Assembly (NCBI RefSeq): GCF_000972845.2
Contig: NC_040029.1
Location: forward strand, 3,833,811-3,897,810
Reading direction: 5' to 3'
Length of the DNA stretch: 64,000 nucleotides
DNA from: Larimichthys crocea
Taxonomy: Eukaryota > Chordata > Actinopteri > Sciaenidae
In this document: positions 38,202 to 51,250 of the stretch, piece by piece
How the letters are laid out: every line of letters begins with the position of its first letter
Position numbering within the stretch: the stretch's first letter is position 1
Program-made: the position numbers and the translations under genes
The notes under the pieces: generated by a model
The model's database searches: none
What the model was told of the DNA's origin: nothing
Seen by the model: the letters and a program-made list of their open reading frames with translations, nothing else

Positions 38202-38413
38202 AGCATCTGCTCCCACATTCCCGACACGTCTCTCCTCTCTCGGCAACCCAGAGCGCGGGGTAGCATCGCTTCGAATACCCTTCTCAGCATCCTGCCTTTT
38301 CACCGCCTCTGATTTATTAGTCGGTGGGTGCTGTCCATCACACCATGACGCAGGGAAGCATCGTGTTTTCTCTGTGTGTGTGCACTTCACCATTCTGTTC
38401 CTCCCCCTTACCC

Positions 38414-38459
38414 CTCTCTCTCTCTATCTTTCTCTCTCCCTCTCCCTCTCTCTCTCTTG
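38414..38459. repeat. Interrupted (CT)n simple repeat
   Basis: CT units interrupted by 'atctt' and CTCCCT units. With 38143-38194 it flanks a CpG-containing patch. Confidence 0.9.
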
Positions 38460-39409
38460 TTGTGATTCCTCTCTGTCATCTCATTCGCTGTTTTATTCGG
38501 TGACCCGCCGACTCTTGGTTGACTTCTCCCCTCTGAAGCCTGTCATTTGTAGTCCCATCGTGTCTGCCATTTGTACTCTCTTACATAAAGTGACTAGAAG
38601 CTGACATTTGGATCAAGGAGGATATTTTGGTTTGGGTGCAACCTTTGGAGGCCAAAAGAGGCCTATCATATTTTTTAAACCAACACTTGTTTGCTTGTTA
38701 ATACTATGCTGGCAGCTATTTTGGAAGCAAAACAACAATAAAGATTATAGAAGAATCTGCTAGAATCTTTAATCAACTGGAATCATTGTTTGGTTTTAAG
38801 CAATTCTCTGCTGATCAAATCAAAGAGTCCGATTCTTGGAAAGCCTGCACATGCTTTTAACTGAAGTCTTGCCTACAAAAAGTTAGATTTCTCCACCATG
38901 CGTTATATTGATTTTCTGGTTCAACAGCACACATTCCTCTCCTGTCAGTAGCAGTGGGTCTAGTTTCTGTACTTTTTCTTTATGAACCTCCAATTCTGTA
39001 GAAAAATCAATGGCTATATAGTCGTATAACACTCAGTTTTGCTGAATGTGGTGCTTCATGAGTGCAGCCAACAGAGGCACAACGAAAGGCTTTCTACGCG
39101 TGTTCACCTCATGCCGGGGGTACAGAGCACTGTACAGATGCAAAGGTTATTGACATGTAAGACAACAAGATTCCCTGATTTGACATCTCTGTGGTTAAGA
39201 CATGGTTAGCATTGGGGAAGAAATCGTGGTCATTCAAAAGGAACTGATATTCATTGCTAGTTTGTAGGAAACTGTCTCCTGTGATAAAGCCTCAGGTTTG
39301 TCACCCCATCCAACCATCCTGACCTTCTACCTTTGTGGACTTTGTGGCTCTAAAATAACACCACACCATTCCATACCAAGGGTAATAGTTCCTCCAAAAG
39401 TGAAAGATA

Positions 39410-39785
39410 TACTTTTTTGGGAACTGATGCTGTCAAATTTCAAGAATCCCAAACAGATTGACAGCATTGGCACCCCAAAATGACATAAGCTTTTACGCTC
39501 AAGTGACAAATCCCTTTGGCAGCCGTAGTTATTGTGTGTGGGGCAAAGGATGATCTAAGGTTATGGTGTTAAAGTCAACAAAACCTGACTTTAACAGAGG
39601 AGACTACTGTTTGCTGTTTCCAACAGACTTTCTTCCTTTTGCTTCCAAACCACCACTAGTCATTTTTGTGTCTAAATTCTTTCAAAACCTAACCATAGTA
39701 ATTTGTAACAGTTTTAGGAGGCCAAGCCCTAAAAGGGGCGTCAGATCAGAAAATGGAATATGCGTCTATATGCCATTCTAAAGGG
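39410..39785 (+). repeat. Dispersed fish repeat, class unknown
   Basis: The phrases 'tggtgttaaagtcaacaaaa', 'ctgactttaacagaggagac', 'tactgtttgctgtttcc' and 'caaaacctaaccatagtaat' follow one another, as in a repeat I recall from several fish genomes. No frame or terminal repeats are visible. Confidence 0.5.
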
Positions 39786-42545
39786 CATGGACAAACAGTG
39801 TATTTATCATTTAATTTTGGGACTCAGTCCATTTTTTTTTCTTGGACAGACTTGAAAGTGTTGTGAAATTCGAAAGACAAAAGAACAGGCCTGCCAAAAG
39901 ACTGTTTGTGTGAATTGGAGTATTGTGGTTAGATACACAAGGTGACCCTCCCCACAGGATAAGCCGTTAGAGATAATGGATGACAGTTAAACACAAAGAC
40001 AACACTGGCAATCCACTCTCAAAGAGGACAGTTAAGAAAGTGAACCCAAAAGAACCCAACATTTAACATTTTCCCTTTCATCATCTCATTGGCTGCGTGT
40101 CAAAAGGCCAAGACTTAAAATGAGAGCGACGCATAATGTAATGCTGAAGGTAGAGCTGTCACAAGGTTCAGCATCTCTACTCCCTCAATCCCTGAGCAAA
40201 GCGATTCTGATGCATTTCTACCATTATTGCTTACTATTATGCCGCATCACAACTCCTATTTTGCTTAACTTTGCAAAAACAGATCTGACTTGCAAGATTT
40301 TTCAACATTTTCAACTAGAGCCCGCAAGCTGATCACTTAATCATTGAGTCCTCCCCCCCTCATAATTCACAAGTATCATATCAAACAACAGATTTTTGTA
40401 TGAAAGGCCAAATGTGGACCGTTTTCGTCACGTTGTTTTTCTCTTTAATCCCTTAATATATCAGCTTGTCTAATTTGTAATCATACTCCTCTTTTATCAG
40501 TGCCACATGTTCAGAATTGAGTTCTGATTACAGTCCTGTCATGTTTTCCTCTTCATGGGGACTCCCCCATCCAGCGAGAACAATGCAATTAACTAAATGA
40601 ATAAGAAATGCCTCAACTGGCAGGTTACTTCCCTCAATTACCAACATGCTTTCCAGCTGACACCTGGGTAATAAGATAAGCAGGTAAAATGTGCTTAGAC
40701 TAAGTGCTAACAACAAGGCACTCTTGGTGATGAATAAATGCCACTGCAGGCTTTGGGAAAAAGGAAGGATTGGCAGCTACTTGAGGTCTTCTGCCAATGT
40801 CGCCTAAACGCAGCCAGCATAGGTTCTTAGTTTGAAACAAATGCAGTTTTGAGGAGACAGTAATAGGAGCAATCAATCAGGACATTAATGCAAAAATATT
40901 TTTAATTTTACATGTGAGGGTCCTAAGTCTTCCAATTAATAAAGTTCATAATTACAAGAATAAGCAGGCATATGTGAAGTGATGAGAGACTGATTTAGAG
41001 ATTACACAGTGAATTCAGAGTTTGGTCACGTCTTTCGGGACATTCAATAATACATAAAGGAAAATTCCAACATGATTCCAAGAGACGTAGCAAATAAGAA
41101 CATTTTCGCCTGCAATAATGATAGTAGATGATAGATGATTGTATAGTAGCACACCATGTGATCAGAGCAGGTCCACTCAGATATATTTAGAAACCCAAGA
41201 CCTGCTGAAATACACTACACTCTACACTACCTTGGTCTTTGCTAGAAGGAACTAAAATAATTTTTGAAGGCCCTTGCAAGAAAAGAGATGGTGTAGTCAT
41301 TCTTGAATGAAAGCTGAACATGTATTAACCAAACTGAACTTCCAACAATCATCAAAAAAGCACATTTAAGGGTCCATTCAATCGGAGGTACTTTCCAAAA
41401 AAAAAAAAGTTACTAAAGCTACTTCCTCCAATGACCCTCAACTTACCGGTTGTGGTGTTGATGCAGTTGCATCACGGTACAATGAAGGATGGCTACAATA
41501 GCAATGAGCATAAATAGAAAAAAAGAAGGTGTTATTCATTTATACTTGCAGCAGCTTAAGTGCCCTTATGCAACAAGGCAGTTGAGCCACTATCTCCATC
41601 GATTTCCTCGTTTTTCCTTGTTATGCACAGTGAAACTGTTTTTTTATCAAACACCTCAATTGGTGCAGATGACTTAATACCAGTGATTATGGACACTTGA
41701 GTTACACAAACGGCCCTAAATGTTATGAAAATAACAGTGTGGCCGTGTGAATTGCTCATGCAACGTTAAAGGGTGCCTTTTAGAATTAATTAATGCTTCA
41801 CTGATCCTATACTGTACACTTACTGATAATCCTCTATACATTTAACTGCAGAATGGACTAGTTTTGTTTCAACAGCAAAACCTGTTGGTTTTGTTCTTTC
41901 TTTGAATAATTACACACTTTTTATTGGTTGGTTGTGTACTAATAACATCCAACGCTGTTTTTGGAGCATGCACGTGCTTTTGCAAACCTCAGAAAAGATG
42001 CCGCGAATAGCAGATTTAACAACAAACGCGCTCGTCCTTGTCCTCTGGAACAACATTTCAAAGGGTTTTCTGATCTGATGCCTCTATTGACAGAATGAGA
42101 TGGTTTGCTTCAGTTTACTATCTCGGTTAGGTTTAAGGAAAGATAACGGTTCAGATCCTTGAAGTTAGTTTGTTGTTGTCATGCTGTCATGGATTGTTGA
42201 GTCTCATTTACAGCTTGTCAAATACTGTTACTTAGGGTTGATTTCTGGAAGATAGTTGAATGCTTGGTCTCATTCCCAGCAGAGATGTCTCCTATAGTGT
42301 TGTGTGGCCTGCTCCAAGGCAGGCACTTTGTTTCACATTTTCAAAAACCAAAAGGATTGGTATTTGACAACCCTATCTGACCCCACCTTTAAGTTTCAGG
42401 AAGGATCACGATCGTGATTAATCGAAACCCATGACTGCTGGTACTGTAGTAAATGGCGAATAAACACTTTGCTCTTTAATAAAGTCACACTACATGTTCC
42501 CTTGCTCCTGATGGACAAGAGTCATGGATATAGTCATTTGGCTAG
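39786..42545. other. Non-coding stretch with one candidate microexon
   Basis: The block 40500-40760 has mixed composition and no repeats, and could be conserved non-coding sequence. The only exon candidate is 41447-41492. Confidence 0.4.
41447..41492 (-). CDS. Candidate microexon, unidentified gene (46 nt)
   Basis: Minus strand: a long pyrimidine-rich tract with 'cttctttttttctattt' ends in 'attgtag', 46 nt follow, then the donor CCG/gtaagttg. Two frames are open. The one entered after one base reads HPSLYRDATASTPQP and leaves in phase 0, matching the phase pattern of 21855-21924. The splice signals are the best in the window, but the short length gives the frame little weight, and I recognise no protein. 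Confidence 0.28.
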
Positions 42546-42700
42546 TAGACAAGATAAGATAAGATGGGATAAGACAAGATGAGATTTATCTTACACCGAG
42601 GAAACTCGCTTGTTACAGCAGCTCAGGATACAACATGTACAGGAGAAAAGTCATAGATGCGAAAATACAGAAGAAAAGAGAGAAACCTGATCTTAAACTG
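42546..42700. repeat. AAGAT-run and retroposon-like tail
   Basis: An imperfect AAGAT pentamer run at about 42550-42583 is followed by 'ggaaactcgcttgttacagc'. I know this combination as the 3' end of an inverted fish retroposon, in which a 'ggaaattcgcttgttacagc' block abuts a GATAA-type run. The body is too degraded to name. Confidence 0.5.
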
Positions 42701-43578
42701 ATCAGCAACATGAACAGAAAAGCCATTTTGAAGAATGATAAACAATTAAAAAACCTGCGATTTCACAATTTTCATGTAATGCAAAAAATACTGGACTTAA
42801 AATATTCTACTGCCCAACCAATCCACTCAAATGAAGCGGTCAAACGCTCACATGTCACTATTTCTGTACATCTGCTGCAGCCGTGCGCAGCGGTGACTCA
42901 CAGCGAGCGCAGAGTTCACTGCATAAAGCACATGTTGAGATAAATAATGAGTCTCGGAGATGTAACATCGTTTTAACACATAGCCCTTGAAATCTCACAC
43001 TACTCCCGCTGACCCCGACACCTTGTCTCACAGCCAAAACTCAATAATGCAAATGATGTAAGCCGAAATTTTCCGTGGTCTTTACACCGATTTGGCTGCC
43101 TGTGCTGCGCAAGGACATTCCTTTTTGAAAGAGAAACTCAGAACTGCATTGTCGACTATCTATTGATAATTAGAAGCTCTTTGAGTTCCTGAGGCCACTT
43201 AGCCTTCACTATTTTCAATAGTCTAAAGGATAAAGATCTCGTTTAACACACAGCTTGGAGCCAGAGGCCATGTGCTAAAGCCTCAGCTTTTACCTATAAT
43301 CGCCCACGAGAAAACAGACACACGCACACACACAAACACCATCATTTTCTTTTCTGAATGCCCTGCAGGGTCCATCTCACCTTCTGAAAACAAGTGCAAA
43401 ATATTTGATCAGCGTGCTGTTTCCAGAAGGTCAGCTTTTAAAAGCAGGTTTCCTTAATCAACAGTGGCGGAAGGCAGGCGGTGAATCAGTACTTCAAAGA
43501 TCTTCACTTCTAAGGCATTATTTCCACAAGAAACATTCAAGGCCGAAATGTTGTGTTGTGTCCAACTTCCCCCCTCAC

Positions 43579-43626
43579 CTTGGCTTTGGGAAGTGTTTCA
43601 GATGAGTGGATCAATAAGGGTATGGC
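43579..43626 (-). CDS. Candidate microexon, unidentified gene (48 nt)
   Basis: Minus strand: 48 nt ending at the donor AAG/gtgagggg. Only frame 0 is open (AIPLLIHSSETLPKAK), with stops in both others, and the length is a multiple of three. The acceptor 'atatttgcaaaag' has a poor pyrimidine tract, which is the main reason for low confidence. In phase it would fit with 46304-46369 and 26648-26698. Confidence 0.2.
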
Positions 43627-44124
43627 CTTTTGCAAATATTCTGCTATTGATTTTTTTTTTTACACAACGTTTTGGACGAAGCTTTGAATCTGTTATGTTC
43701 CTCGAAGATTGTTGGGACAAAGGCAAAGACGTACAAAATGTCACTACTGTCCTACTGCTCCTCTCGCACACGCATATTATGATATACATCAGGGATTTGA
43801 ATCATCAGTCGATGAGCTCCCACATTAGTTACTGAACACAGATCAAACCACGACTTTGCTGGACATCTGTATTACATGCTGTGCATTTAGACTGAGCTAC
43901 AAATTGATTATGAAACATCATGTCTCTTATCGGAGTGAGGTCAAGCAAAATGTCCTCACCAAGATGTTTCTCACCCAAGGACAGGAGAACAGAAATATAC
44001 AGACACAGATACAGACGCTATTGTTTGCATACAAAGCAGCAATTTCTCGACACCAGGGGTACTTTATAACTTGCAGGTGCACTCCTGACACTGCCTTATG
44101 GATGCTCATGAGTCTTCTTACGGC

Positions 44125-44126
<2 letters not shown>

Positions 44127-44171
<45 letters not shown>
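44127..44171. repeat. (CA)n microsatellite, about 22 units
   Basis: An uninterrupted CA run of about 45 bp. Confidence 0.97.
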
Positions 44172-44172
<1 letters not shown>

Positions 44173-44797
44173 CACAAAGATGAAGCTCTAGCCGTATACG
44201 TATATGCGCTCTGAAGGCAAGAGGTTAACTTTAGTTGAACATCACCGCTACGCTCCTGATGTCAACAAAATTTAACACCAGCATCCAATGTATGGTGAAA
44301 GATAACTAGCTCTGGCTACACACAGTGAAACTATGTAATGCCTGTGCTGCTGGGTTGTTATGCTTATTACTGTAGGCAAATGGGGACAAAAGCTCACTGT
44401 AATTACTCCCTGCCTTCCCAGTGGGTGATGGCGGCATTCTCGGAGAGCTTAGCAGTGCCTTCCTCGTAGCTCTCACCACATATCAGCTGGGGAGATCCAA
44501 CACATGCTGTTCCCAGCTTTCTTTTTTTTCTCCTCCCCATCCATCTTTCGCTCAGTTCCCTGCTTGTTTTTCTTTCCCCGATTTCATAAATATGGCAATG
44601 GAAGACATTCTTTTGAAACTTTATTGAATTTTTTTACGCTGTCGAAGTGTTCATTGATTCATAACTTAACTCTAGTTAATGCATTTGGAAGCTATGCGAG
44701 GACCACGCTGAGAAAAAAACAAAACATTTTGTGTTATTTTGTGAACATAATGACCATTTAGATTGATTAGCTGCTTTATCTCAAGGTGGATGGAGTA

Positions 44798-45232
44798 TTT
44801 ACATCCTAAAAAAACACTGCCATTACAAGTAAAAGTACTGCATTCAGGTATTATCAATATACTAAAGATGTCAAAAGTGAAATTACTCAACTCATGTATT
44901 ATTATATATCACATTCTATGATTTTTTAATAGTAATTCAACAATGCCTAAGTAGCATTTTACTGTTGAACTACTCTATATACAGGTAGGTAATTTAGTCC
45001 AGTTCCCAAGTAGGGTTCGGACCCCTGAGGAATCAGTGATTAATATATTGCGTCACTGTGGGGGATCAAAAGCCAAATCATTGGTTTAATCTTTAACAAT
45101 GCGTTGTATTTAGCCTATCACGTGTTGTAATGTAAGGAGGAATAAATAGCATGTTGTATCAAGTGAGAGTTAAGTAGTACCTCAATGCTGTACTTAAGTA
45201 AATGCACATACTTACTTTCCGCCATGAAATAT
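44798..45232 (-). repeat. Dispersed repeat with ACTTAAGTA-type ends
   Basis: It contains 'agtaaaagtactgcattcag', 'ggtttaatctttaacaatgc' and, at the right end, 'gctgtacttaagtaaatgca' and 'cttactttccgcca'. I know this as a very common fish element whose end reads like a 'gtacttaagta' series. It is present here in inverse orientation to the form I recall. No transposase frame is visible. Confidence 0.65.
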
Positions 45233-45242
45233 CTCATGTTTT

Positions 45243-48200
45243 CTGTAAGGTACACAAGCATTTCCATAATTATCAAGACTTCCACTGTGGTAGTCTGTTG
45301 AGATCCTCACACAAATAAAAACCTCATCTACATGAGACAGACTAAATATATTTATGCCAACAAGTACCCAGACAAAGAGTGAGAGCCAACAAATCTCTCT
45401 GGAGGTAAATAGCAAGTGAAAATCACAAAGCAATGCCCAGAAAACACTGTTTGAAATTGCAAGGCCAATATTTCCTCTGCTGTTTTGTTTGCTGATTTTT
45501 TAAAATCCCAAACTTTTTTTTTTTTTAAAGCCAACTTTTCACCCACTCTTTCACTGCCTGTATGTGCATTTATTTTGGATAAAACAAATAAAAATAAACT
45601 GTTAGTTCACAGTTTTTGAATAAATATTCATGTGCAACAAATTTAAGTTTTATTTGTAGGTTGGGGTGTTATTGATCAGTTCCCCAAATTTCTCCTCTGC
45701 ATATGTCAGCTTCAATAAAACACTGTCAGAATTCAGAAACAGCCTCCCACAGCCAGTCAGGAAGTCATTTGATCATCACTTAATATTAACTGGCTTTACA
45801 AATGTGTTTTTGTCTGTGAAAGTACTATCTTGTAGAAGTCCTTCCTGTATAATTTTCAGAAATGTGTGCAAAGTAATAAGACGCAAAAATGTTCAATAGG
45901 CAATAAGCTGTAAGATTCTGTTTTTAGTGGCACAGTACTCCCAGTCTGGTGTTGTTTAACCCTCTTACCCAATAATCACTTGGAGCTGTAGACAAGACTG
46001 TGGCATCCTTGCCACGTCTGGCAGCACGAGTGTTAAATATGTTTCTTTTCTCTTGACTGACAAAAGTTGTTTTGACGCTCAAACACATTGTCCTCATGCT
46101 AAGCCGATCACAGCCCAAAAATATCCTTGTGCCGTCGTTGGAATGGTGTGAAGTGATTTACCTGTGCACCTGGATTTCAAAAGTAGGTTCATCACAACTT
46201 GTGGGATTTCTGTGTGTGCCAGCGATGGATACAAATAACCCTGGCTGGCTAGGTAATAATGAGGACTTACAGTACGAGAAGCAAAGCCACCGTGACGACT
46301 CACCATTCTAGGGGAACCTTCAAAACCTCCACCGTCTGTGTCTATTCTCTTCATGAGCTGTAGTTTCATCTGTGAAATGAGAATGCAAATCATATTTAGT
46401 AGTGTGTGAGTGTGAACTGGCAAGGCAGAACATTCAATTCAGTCTGATATTACCAACAAGGAAAGGGAGCAGGACGATTGAAGCCATGTGCTGTGTGCTT
46501 GTCACAAGTCCAACTGTACAATGCCTGTAAAAAGGGTTTATTCTGCCTCATTTTCTTTATGAAATCATGTTGAACAGAATAACATACAGCTCTATTTGGG
46601 ACTACTTTACATGGTAATACTGTATTTATATTTTTAGAGTGGGGCCATTTTGTAACACATTTATTCTAGACTATTCCACAATTGAACAAAAAGCATGAAC
46701 ACCAAATTCAATCCAGCGGAAGAGAACAGACAGAACAGGATGATACTTGACACATTTTTGAGAGTTATCCCCTGAGAGATGGTTTTTTTCCCCAAGCACC
46801 GACTCCACTCACATGTCGTAACTTCTAGCTGTCTGCCATCTCCTCCGTGCCCACCACTCAAATTCTACTGAGGAAGCAATTTATGTGCCCACCCCAGGAA
46901 GAATTACGGGCCTTGTATTAACTGCAGCAGCCCTCATGTTTATTTCTTGAAATGTCCCATTGGTCTGGGGTAAATCAGTCAAACTAAAAAAAGCCCAAGA
47001 GATCAAAAGTTTAGAATACATGACAGGTCTTTGCACTAAGAATCCTGGGTTTACGATAGAACTGCATTAAGGTTGATGTAAGTAACACATCGGCTTTCCA
47101 TTCCTAACCCGACAGGTCAGAGATCATAACACACACAAGGTTGTATTGAGTGTGAGAAAGAGTAATAAAAGAAAAATACATTTCTATAGTTCCTGTCCTG
47201 AAACTGACATGATTTAAAGCCTTTAACTTGATTACAAGAAACAAAAGTTCAGATGTTTCTCACCCTGAAAAGTGAATCTTCCCTTAATGGGAATCTGAAC
47301 CTTATCTTTAGCCTTGAAGGTTATCACAAGAACTCCTTGTATAGTTTGCTATCCACGGCAGGCACTTGTAGCAAGTCACAGCTGCTAGATAGAAAAGTTG
47401 CAAACTGTAGTCACATTCCTAAAAATACAGCATAGGAAAATACAAAATACGATGCAGTTAAAGGTTACCATTGTAATGGATAAATACAGATTCAATGAAA
47501 AGACGAGATTGGACGAGATTTCAACCAGGGTGGCTCAAACTGATGTGAATGCGTTTGTGTGAAGTGTTTTAACTCAGATTAAAAAAAGGCTGATGAAGAC
47601 ATGTTTCATGTCATTTGTTTTGAGTAATAGGTTTGATGTGCCCGATGCAGGAAACAAACTTCAAACTCTTTGAGTATCTTTGACAAGGCGCATTAGGAAA
47701 CACGGGTTTCCTGTGATCTTTCAGATAAACTAGACTTTAATTTATTTACCAAAGTTCCTCCCACATTTCAGCCATCTTATGCAGTTTTCCAATCTGGAAG
47801 GCATTTGTGCCAGCCTGAGCAGATTTTCAATTGGTAGCAATCTGCCTCTTGGTACAGCAATTGGCTGAAACGCTCAAAGGGCTATTGAATAGAGGGGTCT
47901 AAGAATATACCAGTACTCTCCTGTATTACACTTAATGTCTGGGACAATTAAAGCCAATCAAGTTTGAATTGTGTCTCAATGGTTCTGTATAAATATGTAA
48001 TGGTGAGTGTTAGAATGGGGACATGGAAACACTGGGAGCTTGTGAAACCCTCCAAAGAGCCCACACCTATTGATGTGCCAGGAACATTGAAGAAAACAAA
48101 AAAAAGAGAGTGAAGAGGTTCTTGAGTGTGAATTTTCAAAGATTTTAAAACCAAACAAATTCAGCTAATTATTCATGAGAGCCGCTTCACCTCTCATTTT

Positions 48201-51094
48201 GGTCACTGCTGGTTATAATTACTAATAATGGAGAACATCAGCGACAGCTTTGACTATTGCTCATACCATGGTTTCCTTTCTTGACCACCACAAACGACAA
48301 ATAAAGCCCTCCAGCTGAGAGGAGCATGACTTTCTGTCAGTCACCGGAACAAAGTTTTTTGTTTTTTTTCGCCCACAGGTCATTGAAGCTGTGAAATGCG
48401 ACCTGTCAGTCCATGTGAGTTATGTTTACGACTCTCGGCTTGGTTTGAAATAATGCACTGTGAACCCTATGTGTACTAGAAATAAAGCAAAAAAAGGAAC
48501 AATGAGTTGTTTTTGCTCTTTTTCATGAATCAAAAGTGCTGAGTGGTAAGTGGTAACACTTAACGTGATGGACTATTTCTCGGCTTAAAGATTTGTAGGC
48601 TTTCATTTAACCCTCTAAAACACAGGAAAATTGTAGAATGTTGCTGCAGTTATTTCCATTTACCACATTTGAAAAACACAACTTCCTCTTGAATTTCAAT
48701 TTTAGTCAACACTTAGCACTACAAATGTTATAAATAGCCTTTATAAGAACAAACAGTACAGCTACAGCAACCCACACTGTTGTAACAATCAACAGTAATG
48801 TGGTAGTAGGTAGTGTTTTTGGTAACTTAAGGGAGAACATGTCATTGAAGTTATGTAGAAAGTCTGTCTTCCCTGCTGACTCTAAGGCGAACTGCCCCCG
48901 GAAAACAGCATTCATCTCTCACAGTGAAAGTCAGGTAAGTCCTGCCATTTACTGATGGTGATTACAGTATGTGATGCGATGTGAGTGAAACACTTGAGCT
49001 CACAGTGCTTTCCACTATACCGTCAAGATCAACCTCCCAAGGCAATCTCAGGACTTCCATAAGATTGCAAACTCAGGGATTGTCAACTTGCCCGAGTGGT
49101 CCGGAGGCAAAATAATAAGAACATGACTCTTTGGGTGAATGTGTTTATTAACACACATACAAAACCCAAACACTTTACAATAATAATACTCACAATCCAA
49201 TTTCCAATACTCTCCAATCTACAACCAACAAAGAAATTATGAGTCACTTTTAAACCTCTGACCTTAGTCACACAACTAATTAGGTTCAACCATTGATAGG
49301 TGTTTTCCATATTTACACAAATATTAATAAACCATAAATATTTACATAAACACAATATATACAATATAAAAACCTATTTACAAACCCATATACCCTTAGT
49401 AAACACCCAGAAAATGGCAGCGACATTTTTAGGTTTACAGTGGAAACCGGGTGGAAATAAATCATAGATATCAACCCAATGATGCATATTTCCATGATGA
49501 TGACAACAATATTTCTACGATACACAGCTCAAAACTTTAATTTCCGTGTTTTGGGAATGGGAACCCTGGGGATGATTTTAAAATACATAGATATAGGCAC
49601 TCCTGGGTGCTCACAGGTGCTCTGGGGCGCTACGGGGTTTAGAGGGTTAAAGAACCCATAGGCTTATTATGGTACTCATAAACTGATGTCTCACATTTGA
49701 CTCAGTCCACTGGTGCACACTCACTGCACCCTGTTTTCCATCGCCCTTTTTCTACAGCTACAACACACTGCATGTATTTAAATTCCCCATATGCAAGAAT
49801 CACTGACCTTCTGTCTTGTCCCGGTTCTGACCAACTCCCTGCATGCTGGTCCTTGTTCCTAAAACCGTAAGATTTACGACTCTGACCTCCAGATTCTCTG
49901 TCTCCGTCCATGTGTCTCCTATCGCTTGTATGGCGTCTTCCTTTGCCGGCAGATGACATCCATCAGCCTGTGTGTCTTGACCTGCTGGCTTTAACCTTTC
50001 ACTGAGACCTACTTAAACATCTTGACAGCCAAAATAAACCTGCGCCCTTGGCCTGCTGTAGCTGCTTTCACACAGAACTGTAGGAACTGACATGCATTTA
50101 GTAACCTTTTAAAAAGGCCACTTAAACAATATAACACCCCCTTCGGAGCACACCACCACAAGCTTGGGCTACAATAAAATCTCATAAAAAGCTACGTTCC
50201 TCATTCATACCCAGACAGCACGTGAGGTTATGTAGAGAGGACAGTCTCCCTCGTTGGCCTGAAAAAAAAACATTTTCAGTTTCAGATACAATCTTCTGAC
50301 TGTCTGAAGTGTCAGACCAATCAGTGGATATGACATCAGGTCTTCAGTGATTTCCTTTTGGATTATCAAAGACATGCTCATTTTTATAATGAAATGTATC
50401 TCTTCAGACTTTCATTTTAATTATCTGATCTTTTAGATTGGGCCTGTGCTTATTTGTCTAAAATGTCTTGAGTGTGTTTTTTTTGCTTTATCTGCTCGGG
50501 TTCTTGACCTTTATTAAACCTTTCTTAAGGGGGCAGAGTGTAAACTGCAACCCCCTCCACTCACCCATCCATTCCAAGCATGAAGGAGAAACTACAAGGG
50601 TCGTGAAACATGCAAAAAATGTGAAACGCCTGTGTTTCGCTTGAGCAATCTGGACAACTGTGCAAAACGCATGTACACTGTGGACCTGTGCCGTTAATTA
50701 AAGGGCTAATTCTAAGGGGACACATGTATTGATTCTTATTTTCTGATGATTATACACAAATGAAACCATAGTTATGCACATTAGATTCATTTTCTGTCAT
50801 AGAGACCGCTAAATCATACACATCTTAAATCCTTTGCTCCATTGTCTTTGACATGATTCATGCTTTGGTCCATAGGCATTCATTATGAGAGTTATAGTTC
50901 TTTATGGTTATTTCCTGGAGTGCTAGATACATTTTTCATTGAACAAGCACATAAGGCTATATATTTAAATGGGCCTCTTTGAAGTTTCTGTATAAAACCA
51001 GAGTTCCAAAATTCACTTTTCCTTTATTTAATTTTAAATACGTTAAATGATTAATGTGTGGATTAAGTTTAGATTTCTTTGCCTCTCGTGTGGC
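45243..51094. other. Long non-coding stretch with one candidate exon
   Basis: Besides 46304-46369 nothing is firm. At 49702-49959 the minus strand is open from an ATG for 85 codons, but the plus strand there reads like a transposon 3' tail ending in 'ccaaaataaacctgcgccc'. The frame is therefore probably antisense to a repeat. Confidence 0.4.
46304..46369 (-). CDS. Candidate internal exon, unidentified gene (66 nt)
   Basis: Minus strand: acceptor 'cattctcatttcacag', 66 nt, donor ATG/gtgagtcg. Only frame 0 is open. It reads MKLQLMKRIDTDGGGFEGSP and ends RM, with stops in the other frames. A second donor, ACT/gtaagtcc, lies further on with the exon end at 46270, and the reading frame stays open between the two, giving a 100-nt alternative form that would shift the downstream frame. 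The peptide is polar, with a basic start and a glycine-rich end. I do not recognise it. Its phase matches that of 26648-26698. Confidence 0.35.
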
Positions 51095-51250
51095 TCTAAG
51101 GATGATTTTGTCTCTCAACGCTTAGATTGCCATGAAATCCTGCACCAACATTCATCATCCATTGTTAACTTTTAACTTCAAACTTCTAACTTTTCCACTA
51201 GAGCCTACAGACATTCATGTACCCCTCAGGACAGATAGTAATAATTTTGT
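51095..51250 (+). repeat. Dispersed repeat R1, degraded copy
   Basis: The blocks 'agattgccatgaaatcctgc', 'aacttttccactagagcc' and 'cattcatgtacccctcagga' occur in R1 order. Confidence 0.6.

Larger units (their letters stand above)
36431..39409. other. Non-coding stretch with palindrome and CT-rich tracts
   Basis: A perfect 9-bp inverted repeat with a 4-bp loop lies at 36543-36564. The CT-rich tracts are given separately. The remainder shows no supported exon. Confidence 0.45.
42701..44797. other. Non-coding stretch with a weak exon candidate
   Basis: Apart from 43579-43626 and the CA microsatellite nothing is supported. A minus-strand AAG/gtgagatg donor near 43379 is strong but has only a weak acceptor upstream. 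Confidence 0.4.

Noticed and set aside
37964..38393. Open frames with Arg/Glu runs on the minus strand
   Set aside because: The runs come from CT repeats. Only the CpG patch and the ATG frame within it are kept as a promoter finding.
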